From positions 124,001 through 188,000 of the forward strand of contig JAMXBD010002230.1 of the NCBI GenBank assembly GCA_024138025.1: 64,000 bases of DNA, read 5' to 3'. The translations under genes were made by a program, and so were the position numbers. Below, one piece after another: positions 26,172-35,313 of the stretch. Every line of letters begins with the position of its first letter. Within the stretch, counting starts at the first letter, position 1. The notes below the pieces were generated by a model. The model had not been told where the DNA came from and ran no database searches. It was given only the letters and a program-made list of their open reading frames with translations. The DNA comes from Combretum micranthum (taxonomy: Eukaryota; Streptophyta; Magnoliopsida; Myrtales; Combretaceae).

Positions 26172-27413
26172 TAAACATAACCAAAGCTTTATAAAAATTT
26201 AGATCTACAAAGTATAATATAAATATGAAGATAATAAAGTCTTAAAGACAACAAATATAGCAATATTAATATAGATCATAAACAAGAGGAGTGTTTCAAA
26301 GTTTTGGCATCATCATCTCTAACCTTTAGGCATTATGAAGAGTCCTTTGATGCATGAAACCTTTATATAATCATCGTATAGCATCTATGGAAGCTTAAGA
26401 AGAAGGTTTACTCAAAGCATCTTCAAGAATGGAATGTGGAAGCAATACTTTGAAATGGGGGCAGCTTGTTTTTCTTGCAAGAACAAGACTAAGAAAGAGA
26501 TAAGGAGAGGAAAAAGAGAGTAAATGAGGTAGGGTGTAAAAAGAGAAAGTGTATAAGTATAAGTCTTTAAATAGATAGAGGAGTGTATTAAAATGTGTTA
26601 AATAATTGAAAGAAAAAAATAAAACAATGGCAGAATTTGTGGGGGGACTGGCTGATTTCAATGAGGAGAAAGAGAGGGGTTTAGTTGTCTTGTAACTCGA
26701 ATTTTGAAAGTGTAACTTGTGTTACTCAATTTGCTAACTAAAAGAGACTTTAAGTCATTAAATAAAATATATAAAAAAAAAGAAAGTGGTTGTTTTTAGA
26801 GTATGGTCAGCTACCATGCATGGGAGATGGAGTGTAGAATGAGTGAAGAAAACATAATATGTAAAAGTGACATTGAAGTATATTTGAAGTATGTGTTGAA
26901 AAAGTGCTTTTTATTAAGAAAAATATAGGAAATAAATTAAGAAAAATATTATTAAATGAGTGGAAAAAATTTCATAAATAAAATTAAATAATCAATTGAA
27001 TTATTTTAATATTTCAACAAATAAGTTACCAGTACGGTCAAAATATGCTTATATAAGTTATAACTAATATTTTTAGATTCCGAAAAATTATGAACTCAAT
27101 ATATTTGAAATCCTTATAAAAATACGAGTCTAAAAATATCAAAGATATATTTTTAATTTTACGAGCTTCGGGATATGTTTCCAAAAACAATATCCAATCG
27201 GGTTCGAAATAAGCCAAAAATAAACTAATATGATATTTTTAAGAAATTAAATATTATTACGGACTATTCTACACACTTTACTTAATTTTCGACTTCTCAG
27301 TTTATGAACACGGAATTTTTAGATCTAAACTATAGGGTTTAACTTGAGATTTATTGACTTAAGGTTTTCGGTTGACTTCTCGATTTAGGGTTAAAGTTTA
27401 GGATTACTCTACA
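26172..27413 (-). repeat. Minus-strand LTR K, 5' portion
   Basis: K is homologous to H in the same orientation: 26172-26850 matches H 12870-13540, including the reversed CT-rich tract. It has only one 5' module, so it is about 0.7 kb shorter than H there. Its 5' end is placed at 27413 (reverse complement TGTAGAGTAATCC). H is inserted in K's interior, so K's 3' part lies off-window. An 88-codon minus frame at 26395-26661 is a low-complexity product of the CT-rich tract. Confidence 0.55.
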
Positions 27414-27568
27414 AAACCAAGGGTTTAAATCCATACCATGCACAAGGCATCTAACACATGGAGGAGACACATCGGAGTGATATATTTCATATTGATACAA
27501 CTTGAGTAACAATGGAAAAGAAATATAATTTAATATTCTTCAATTATAATTTATCAAAAGATTTCACT
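27414..27568 (-). repeat. Fragment 1 of outermost minus-strand LTR L
   Basis: This matches the reverse complement of the last 130 bases or so of F2 (21370-21500), ending just before the terminal GGGGCGTGACA. The missing terminus is presumably left of K, off-window. L is interrupted at 27569 by element A and resumes at 41421. The last five bases, TCACT, are one side of A's target duplication. Confidence 0.65.
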
Positions 27569-28276
27569 TGTAAACCCCGGTTTTTCAAGTAGCTAAGATA
27601 CCCTAGAACCGGAAACCCAAAACCCTAAACCGAAATAGCTCAAGCCTGGAGTGAGAACTAGGAACCCTAATTCCGGCTTTTCCTCGGTTTCCAATTAATA
27701 ACTTTTCTAAGAAAATTTACTTTTGATTATAATTCTTGAATATATTTCAAACTAAGAAAAATTTTGATTTCAAGAAAATTTCAACTCCGGGTCATCCCGA
27801 GACCCATTATAGAAAAACGTGCCCCGGAACTAGAATTTCAAAAATATACTTATGAGTACTCATTAGAACCAAAATAAAATAAGGATTTCAAAAATATATT
27901 TTTCATAATTTTCCGGTTTATGAAAAATACAGTTATAGCCTTTTTATTCGTATTTCATTACTACCGGAAATTAAAATTTGTCTTGTCAACTATTCTTTAC
28001 TATTCATAAAGTACACCTACACTACCTAGTCTACTTTTTAGCCTACCCTACAAATCTAACCCTTACCCTCAATCACATCTCTTCCTTTCTTCCATAACCT
28101 TTTGTCACTTCACTTCACTTCACTTATGACTAATGAAGCAAGGATCAAATCAAGGTTAAATCAAAATGAAACAAACAAGTTCCCCCCCCCCCCTTAGCTT
28201 CCAAAACCGGCGCATATGCCCCCCCCTCCCCTTGTCCAATTTGAAAAATCTCCTCTTCATTTAACCTAATTCACTC

Positions 28277-28284
28277 TATATAAA
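28277..28284 (+). promoter_or_regulatory. TATA box and CT-rich patch of A 5' LTR
   Basis: TATATAAA is followed within about 10 bases by TTTTCTCTCTCTTTCCTC, a plant-like TATA plus Y-patch arrangement. The same pair occurs at 38700 (A 3' LTR), 56467 (B), 53386 (P) and 8041 (LTR2). The start site is expected about 30 bases downstream; this was not measured. Confidence 0.6.
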
Positions 28285-29918
28285 CTAACTTTTCTCTCTC
28301 TTTCCTCATTCTTCACTTTCCAAAATTTCTAAAGTGCAAAAGCTCTCTTTCTCTCCTCTTTTCCCCCTGTGGCCGAAACATTTGAGCCCCACACAACACA
28401 TTCACAACTTCCATTTTTTTCTCTTCTACCTTCCATCCACTTCAAGTAAGTTATGATCTACTACTTCCAACTCATAAAACTTGTTATGGCTAAGTGATTT
28501 TTGGATATTTCAACTCTATGTTCCCATGATCTTTTAGTAGGAACAATGAGTATCTAAACAAAAATCCTGAACCATTACAAGTAGATCTATCTTTTAAAGG
28601 ATTTCTATACCAAAAGCTTTACTTTTATCCATCAAAAAGTCTTTTAAACAAAGGATCTTTTATAAAAATATGGTTTTTATGTTTTTAAAACTCATTTAAG
28701 CTTTTGAAAGTGATCCATCATCTTGTTACTCATGAGCATGTAGGCATTTATAGTTTCATTATTATTTTGTTCATATGTGCATAAATAGTCTTTAACACTT
28801 TTGTCTTTAGTAATGACTTTCTAGTGTATAGATCTATATATATATGGGTCCATGAAGTCAAAAAGAAAAGTACTTTACAAGAAAAAGACTTTTGAAAATT
28901 CGGATGACTTTGAAAACCAAGGTCAAAAACACTTTTAACAACTTCTAAACTTATATTTTATAAGAGAAATAAAGCTATGGGTAATAGATAATGATTAGTG
29001 GTATTTTTCATGAGTCTAAAGGAGTTTTTACTAAAGAAATGTTGAAAACAAGAGATGAAGTCCATAGGAGTTTTGAGTTAAAAGTTATGAAAAACCAAAT
29101 TCGTAATAATGGATGAAGGGTTAGAAAACACTATTTTTCCAACTTCAAAAATGATATTTTCTCAAATAAATGAAGTCCTTAGGATATAGGTATAATAGAT
29201 ACTTAAAGTTTCAAGTATAAAATATATTTTTCCTAAAGGAGAATCAACTTGAAAATGGACTTTTGTAAATTCGGATTTTGGAAACCCCATAGTAAAAGAC
29301 CCACTTAAAAGTTTGTAAATGTAGATTTTATTAAAGAAATAAAGGCCTTAGGATATAACTAATATAAGGATCAAAATTTCTTTAAATAAAGTAGAGTTTT
29401 TCCAAAGGAAATCCATGTAAAATGTAGATGTGGTCAAATGTCGTAAACTCATTTACTAAATATTGAGAGGAAATGGTTTCTAAGGAAAGTTTGTTTTCTA
29501 AAAATCATTAAATCTAAAAGTTATAAGAACATAGACTCCTTAAGGTCACATCATGACATTCATGATAGGGAAAATCATTTCCATTGCATTTAGCATCATA
29601 TTACACTTAGGAATCTCAAATGCATTCATCAAAACCGCATTTTTGGAATCAAGGAACCCGCTGTACAGATCTGATCCCTCAATTCCGAGGCTTAGATATT
29701 TTCAAAACTTGATTTAAACTTCATATTTGGAAAGCTCTTCCGAAGTAGATAGGAATCGGTATATAATTTGCGAAATTCCGACTTAAAACGACCAAGTTAT
29801 GGCCATTTTAAAACGGAACTTCGGAAATGACGCGAATTCCGATTTCACTAAGTTTCCTTAGAGTTTTAGTGTCCTAAGTTGATAGAATACTTATTAGGGT
29901 AATTTCTTATATGAATAG

Positions 29919-29988
29919 GTGAACCCGTGGACGGTGACGAGTTACCTCCGGATTATTACTACTAGAAGACCGGAGTACCGATGGCGGA
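29919..29988 (+). other. 70-nt putative leader exon cassette in A 5' LTR
   Basis: TTCTTATATGAATAG ends at 29918. Exactly 70 nt follow, ending ATGGCGGA, then GTGAGTTTTT at 29989. The internal arms CTCCGG (29946-29951) and CCGGAG (29970-29975) pair perfectly around an 18-nt loop, and the ATG starts 5 nt after the 3' arm. If used with the downstream AG at 30689 it would define a 701-nt intron. Confidence 0.6.
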
Positions 29989-30284
29989 GTGAGTTTTTCT
30001 TCCCAATTCATTTATTGTATGTGCTTGTAAAGTAGTGCACTAGAATGTAGGTCAATTGAATGGAATATGAATAATGGGGATTATTGGGAAATTATATGAT
30101 TGTTGTTGATATGAGAAACAAATTAAGAATATCGAAACCGGGTGATAAACTTTGATTGTATAGTTAGCTATGATGGATTGTCTGATAAATTGATTGATCG
30201 CCTGAGTAAATTGGCTTAATCAACTACTTGAGTAAATGATAATTTGACATGTGCATATCACAAGGGGATGGAGCATGAGCATTT

Positions 30285-30461
30285 GTAGGTTAGTCGTGAA
30301 CCATAAACGACATCGAATAATCGTAGGTTAGTCGTGAACCATAAACGACATCGAATAATCGTAGGTTAGTCGTGAACCATAAACGACATCGAATAATCGT
30401 AGGTTAGTCGTGAACCATAAACGACATCGATAATCGTAGGTTAGCCGTGAGCCATAAACGG
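30285..30461 (+). repeat. 38-bp tandem array in A 5' LTR (4 units plus a diverged one)
   Basis: Four nearly identical 38-bp units begin GTAGGTTAGTCGTGAACC and end GAATAATC (one base shorter in the fourth). A fifth diverged unit follows, with AGCCGTGAGCC. Each unit contains TCGT and ACGA as a short inverted repeat. There are no spacers, so it is a tandem repeat and not a CRISPR-like array. Confidence 0.95.
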
Positions 30462-31073
30462 GATATTGTCGTACCGCAGGATTCGTTAATCTGCTAACCC
30501 GGGATGGAGGGCGCAATTCCATCCACATATGATTTCCGGTTGGTCATATGTATGTTGAACTCATGTGTTTGATGCATACACTTGCTTGATTAATAACTTG
30601 GTTGAATTGTTGTGATATAAATGTTTTTGTGGGAGATTACACTCACTAAGCTAGTTAGCTTACATCCCTACAGACCATTCCTTTTGCAGCTTACGCATTT
30701 ATGGCTTAGGCGAAGAGACCCGGCTGAACAGGTACGAAGCTAGGAGTTTTCCCTAGAAGTTATAATTTTTGTATTAGACTTCCATAGAAAACTTCTAAGA
30801 CTTGGATGACTGTAATGGACCGCTAAATATTCTTTTGCGGGGGAATGCCCCTTAGAATTATGTAATATTTATTTATGTTCATGAATTATATCCTATTGCC
30901 CATGCATGCCAAATTAAGCTTTTATCTCCATTCGGACTTGTACTCTATTGTGTAAAGGTACGCCTTACATCTATATGAGACTTCCGAAAGACTAAGGTGG
31001 TAATTCGGGAATCTTATATGGCATGTGGCGGACTGTTACGTTTAGGGTACCCTATGGGGCGTGACAGTTTAAG

Positions 31074-31085
31074 TGGTATCAGAGC
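31074..31085 (+). other. Primer-binding site of element A (initiator Met tRNA)
   Basis: TGGTATCAGAGC lies 7 bases after the LTR end. It is complementary to the 3' end of plant initiator methionine tRNA, the usual primer of Ty3/gypsy chromoviruses. It fixes the 5' LTR boundary and element polarity. Confidence 0.95.
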
Positions 31086-31192
31086 ACTAGGTTATTAGGC
31101 ATGACAATAGAGTTAAAATCAAACCTAGAACTAAGTAACTAGGATAAAATTGGAGTTAAAAGCTAGGCTAATTAATAGTTTTCGTGTTGTAG

Positions 31193-32470
31193 GTTTCCTT
31201 GGGTGAAACCCGAGAAAGAGCTAGGAACTTCACCAAAAGACTAGATGAAACCATGGTGGAATACCGGCTTCGGTTAAGGGTTTTATGTGAAGACTTTGCA
31301 TTGGTCCAGCGACCTAGGACAATAAAAGAGATGTATAAGCTATGGAAAGAGGGCCTTAGATACACAAGATGGATATCTGTGATAGATCAGTTAAGGTATG
31401 ATCCAATAAGGAGAAGAAGATGGACAATCATGGAGACTATTTATACCCTAGAGAGGGTGATGGTAGAATATGCGGGAGAACCCATGTTAAGAGAAGCCAC
31501 ATTTATTCTTAAGAATGAAGGAAGTCCACCCACCCAGACTTTGGGAATTGGCATGGTATAGGACCACTTTATGTGCATGCCCGTGATGACCTGGATGATC
31601 ATAGGGATTGGAATTTGGCAGATATCAGAAATCATTTTGTGTGGCAAGCTAGATACCTTGATCTTATCCCATTCCTAGGAGGAGCTCCAGCTCCACAAGT
31701 AGGAAACGGGGGAGTACACCTGATTAATGCCCCAGCTGTTGAGGAAGATGAAGGGAATGAAGGAAACAATGAGGGAGAAGAAAATAATGTGGAAGAATCT
31801 GAGGAGGAGGAAGACCCAGAAGAGGACCCAAACTGGATGGAAGAAGAAATGCCTAGATCCCCTACCCCTCCAGTCGTAGCTCCTGAACCACCAAACCCGC
31901 CACCAGAACCAGTTGTTTGGGATTTCAATAGGGATCTGGACATACCCGATAGTGGGAGGGCAGAACCAGAATTCGACCCCACCGTATGGAAAGACATATA
32001 CCCAGTAGGCGAGCAACCCCCTGAGGTTGAGGCAGTAGCCCCTGAACCGGTAGCTCCAGAACCTGTGGAGGGAATGAATGAAGCTGACCCTTGGATAAGT
32101 GAATTCAGGGAAAGGTGGAGTAGGATGTGGGAAAAGGAAGAGAAGCAGAAAGAGAAATGGGAATTAGGAATGAATCTGATGATAGAGTTGATATGGAGGA
32201 AACAAATCAAGTAGGAGATCAAGAAGTGAGAGAAGAAGAAGCAGAAGAAGAAGAGGAAGAGAAGAAGAAGAAGAAGAGGAAGAGGAGGAACCAGAGCCTC
32301 TAGCCCGACCCGCTCAGAGAAGGAGGTTGACTGTTAGGGCCTATTTGAGTCAGTTCATCCGAAAGGATGATGGAGCATCTTCTAGTCGAGGACGACTCCC
32401 AGCCCCTCACCAGACGACTCTGATTAGAATGAAGGATGTAGTATCCCATAAGTCCAATAGTTTCTTTTGA
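31193..32470 (+). pseudogene. ORF0 of element A: acidic upstream protein, frame-broken
   Basis: A coding-like region lies between the primer site and gag. It opens right after an in-frame TAG (31190-31192) that doubles as an acceptor-like TTTTCGTGTTGTAG. No ATG occurs at the opening; the first is near 31252. The N-terminal third is basic and charged. The middle is rich in Glu, Asp and Pro, with PEP and EEE runs near 31740-32050. A Glu tract (about 32225-32290) precedes a basic RRR patch, and the region ends at TGA 32468-32470. Compared with the B copy it is broken by a lost C near 31529 and indels near 32130-32290. I recognise no domain and it is not a standard gag-pol component. Conservation between A and B suggests a real protein or a captured sequence. 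Confidence 0.6.
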
Positions 32471-33146
32471 ATAGTAGGCAATGCGGGATGCCAAATTGCC
32501 TTAGGATCTCTTTATGGTCTAGTATGTTGTTTTCCTTGTCTTTTCCCTTTCCATGTCCTTAGATGTTATTAGATAGAATTTGTCGTAGTTCGGAAGAATT
32601 GTTTTGTGTTGTCCAATTTTGCAAGCTTATTTGAAAACAACTTTTGTACGGCACAAACAAGTCAATGAAGTTTATGTTGATTCCAAGAATGAAGTTTCAC
32701 AAGCATCATACTTTTGCATTAGTAGTAGACTACATTCATTATACTTAATTGCATAATCATAATCTCATTCATATCATCATTTGATTCAGAATTCTTTTAT
32801 TATGATTTCTTAATTTGGAATTCCTTTGATTGCTATGATTTCTTTACTTTAAGAGCCTTTTTGTGAACGACTTGGAGCTTTAAATTTTCTTTGAGCCTTT
32901 TTATGAATTCTATATTTCTCTAAATTATTCCTAGAATTTTCGAAAACTCTTTAGCCAACGTTTTATAACCGCAAAACTCTAAAGAAGAAATAAAACTTAT
33001 TAAGACAATATGTAACAGACGAAACCGGAGGAACCGAAACCGGGAGCAAGAACCACTCCCAAGTGAGGCTAGTAGTGCGAATCAACCAGATCAACCCCAA
33101 GCTAGCTAGCATACCTGAAGCTGCTCAGCCTGACCCCCAGGCAGCT
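32471..33146 (+). other. Spacer between ORF0 and gag, element A
   Basis: This is about 0.68 kb, AT-rich and with many stops. The last 130 bases or so (from 33015, after an acceptor-like TATGTAACAG) become GC-richer and look coding, with Pro/Glu/Ala/Gln-rich potential that could be the true gag N-terminus. Otherwise nothing is recognised. Confidence 0.4.
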
Positions 33147-34421
33147 ATGATGAATGCCATTGGGAATTTGACAAATATGTTTGCTGCATTCATCCAGAAT
33201 CAAAACCAGAACCAACCCCAAACTCCGAACCAAGTCTAAGGGGTTCTGCACCTTTACCACCTCCACCACCCCCTCCATACAGGAGAATGCAAGAGGAGTT
33301 TCCCATGCCACCAGAGGAGCAATCATATAATGCTCGTTATCCACCCCCTCCACCACCAAGAGGTTACCAGAGGAGTTCCCTCCCTGATTTCATAAAGAGT
33401 AACCGCTACTTTGATGGGGCGTTTGGAAAGCCCGATGAGGCGGAAGATTGGTTGGCTCAAATTGAGCGTTCTTTTGCAGCATATGAGACCCCACCACACC
33501 TCCGTTTGGAGTACGGCACATACATGTTAAGATATAATGCACGTGTATGGTGGGAGTCTAAACGAAGGAGTTTGGCAACCCCAGTTAGCTGGGAGACCTT
33601 CCGAAGAGAGTTCCTAGGGAACTATTTCCCGCCAGTCTTCGAGTAAGGTACAGCGCAGATTTCCTGCATGTGAGACAAAGAGGCAGGACGATTGAGCAGT
33701 ATGAAACGGAATTCAATCACCTACTGCAGTATGCTCCTGAGTCATACAAGAATAGTGAGGAGCTACAGAAACAAGTGTTCCTGGAAGGTCTCGATGAGGA
33801 CCTAAGGATAAAGATACATGAATCTGGATTGTCGACCTACCTTGAGGTGATCGAAAAGGCCCGTTTGATTGAAGGGGCCAAGAAGAGAAAGTATGCTGAA
33901 CCGGACAAAAGAGTGTTCGGAAAAAGGCACTTTGATGCCTCCAGCTCGAGCTACAGAGGAAAGAGATTCAAGCCCTACCACGGTATTAAGGATAATTCTG
34001 GTGGGAGGTTTAACCAACCAAGTCCAACATTTCCTGCTGGAAGTGCAAGGGAGGCCACTACCCAAGGCAATGTCCCCAGTTGAAGGACAAGTGTTTCTTT
34101 TGTGGCGAAGCAGGTCATCTGGTTTATGCTTGCCCAAAGAAGATGACTATAACCTGCTACCTTTGCAAGGAAAAGGGCCATGTAACCTCCGAGTGCCCCC
34201 AGAGGAAAAGTGGAACTACCCGACCTTACGGGAATCCAGGAAATGATAACACCCAAAGGTCCGGTAGCAGAAGTGGAGGCCGTGCAGCCTCGGCCATGCA
34301 TGGTATGCGGCTGTACAATTTTGAAGGCCAATGGATGATCGAGGATGATGAGGAGGAAGGCATGGAGCTGGCCGCGCTGGATCAAGACGGCGATGTGGAT
34401 GGCGGCCTGGTGACAGGTTAG
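33147..34421 (+). pseudogene. gag: gag of element A (capsid and three zinc knuckles), frame-broken
   Basis: Gag forms the virus-like particle and binds RNA. Two adjacent ATGs (33147, 33150) open a Gln/Asn/Pro-rich segment. A retrotransposon gag capsid domain follows (33380-33860), with motifs such as DEAEDWL and WETFRREF. A basic linker precedes three CCHC knuckles: one broken by a frame change near 34015-34075, then CFFCGEAGHLVYAC and CYLCKEKGHVTSEC. The C-terminus is acidic and Gly-rich. Breaks against B: a lost C in the C-run at 33628, a lost A near 34016, and an indel in the Pro/Gln linker near 33215. The frame ends at TAG 34419-34421, just inside a potential splice donor. The start is uncertain because coding-like sequence extends upstream. 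Confidence 0.8.
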
Positions 34422-34582
34422 TAACAAGTTCCTTTTTAAGATAAAGTTCTTTGTCTTCGTAGCAAGTTTTTATAAAGGAAATTTAAAACCTGTGTAAGAG
34501 GAAAAGCTGAAATATGGAAACCCTGGAATAGATAGTTGTTGAGTGATTAGGACCAAGTAGTGATAAATGTTTATGGTAACAG
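34417..34582 (+). other. Putative 166-bp intron at the gag-protease junction, element A
   Basis: The upstream reading frame meets CAG/GTTAGTAA, a good donor, and stops two bases later. The downstream frame restarts after GGTAACAG (AG at 34581-34582). Removing 34417-34582 keeps the frame and joins a gag tail to the protease start through a Gly codon split by the boundary. The segment is AT-rich with stops. The flanks share a near-perfect direct repeat TGGTRACAGG. B has the same structure at 62657-62819. The alternative is separate initiation at ATG 34567. Confidence 0.5.
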
Positions 34583-35313
34583 GACGCATAGGAGTAAATG
34601 GGAATGAAGCTTATGTGTTGTTTGATACGGGAGCCACCCACTCCTTTATCACTACCAGCTTGGCTAAGCGGCTTGGTCTACCCATAGCCATGACAACCAC
34701 AACCTTAAGGATTAAGACACCCACAGGTAGTGTTGTGTCGACTCGAGAGATAATAAAGGATTGTTTGCTAGAAATCCAAGGACACATCTCAACAAGTGAT
34801 TTGATAGTCTTGGAGATGAGTAAATATGAAGTTATTCTTGGGATGAATTGGCTGAGTAAGGTTAAAGCCATTGTGGACTGTCAAGCGAAGATGATAAGTT
34901 TTGATGACCACAGGAAGGAGAGAGTAGACTTCCTTGGAGAGATCACGGTGCGAAGAGATCTTGGTTTAAGCTCCTTCGAGCTAATGATGGAAGATGAGGA
35001 AATTGTGCCAATAGAAGATGCCTGGATTAGAGAGGAAGAGAGAGAAAAGAGTGACATACCCGTGGTGAATGAGTTTGAGGATGTATTTCCTGAAGTCTTA
35101 CCCGGTTTACCACCGAAAAGAGAGATTGATTTTGAAATCACTCTAGCTCCAGGTACAGAGCCGATATCAAAGGCACCATACCGGATGGCTCCGGTGGAAT
35201 TGAAGGAATTAAAGACCCAATTACAGGAGCTGTTGGATCAAGGATTCGTAAGACCTAGCGTGTCGCCATGGGGCGCACCGGTGTTGTTTGTAAAGAAAAG
35301 GACGGGTCTATGA
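34567..35313 (+). CDS. pol: Retropepsin and start of reverse transcriptase, element A
   Basis: This 248-codon frame starts at ATG 34567. The aspartic protease has its catalytic motif [10 protein letters not shown] near residues 18-27 and the family's ILGMNWL near residues 90-96. A linker leads to the conserved N-terminus of RT ([18 protein letters not shown], then the proline-rich palm entry to about residue 240). It ends at TGA 35311-35313 because the downstream RT frame is offset by one base at the AAAGAAAAGG run (35293-35301). The same offset is present in B, so it is ancestral, programmed, or a shared sequence artefact. Protease cleaves the Gag-Pol precursor. If the upstream intron is removed it is fused in frame to gag. 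Confidence 0.8.
   Translation: MFMVTGRIGVNGNEAYVLFDTGATHSFITTSLAKRLGLPIAMTTTTLRIKTPTGSVVSTREIIKDCLLEIQGHISTSDLIVLEMSKYEVILGMNWLSKVKAIVDCQAKMISFDDHRKERVDFLGEITVRRDLGLSSFELMMEDEEIVPIEDAWIREEEREKSDIPVVNEFEDVFPEVLPGLPPKREIDFEITLAPGTEPISKAPYRMAPVELKELKTQLQELLDQGFVRPSVSPWGAPVLFVKKRTGL

Larger units (their letters stand above)
27569..31066 (+). repeat. 5' LTR of element A
   Basis: It starts TGTAAACCCCGG and ends GGGGCGTGACA. Features in order: a poly-C tract (28182-28193), a TATATAAA box, a CT-rich tract, a GTAAGT donor-like site at 28446, a conserved block (29741-29813), the 70-nt cassette, the 38-bp array, a second acceptor-like CCTTTTGCAG (AG at 30688-30689), and the 3' terminus. If transcription starts just after the TATA box, U3 is only about 0.74 kb and most of the LTR is transcribed leader. 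Confidence 0.93.

Noticed and set aside
30285..30461. CRISPR-like array
   Set aside because: Units are head-to-tail with no unique spacers, in a plant LTR; it is an ordinary tandem repeat.
31632..32222. Minus-strand Ser/Gly-rich 196-codon frame (also 59860-60454)
   Set aside because: Shadow of ORF0: the reverse of Glu/Pro-rich codons gives long open Ser/Gly frames.
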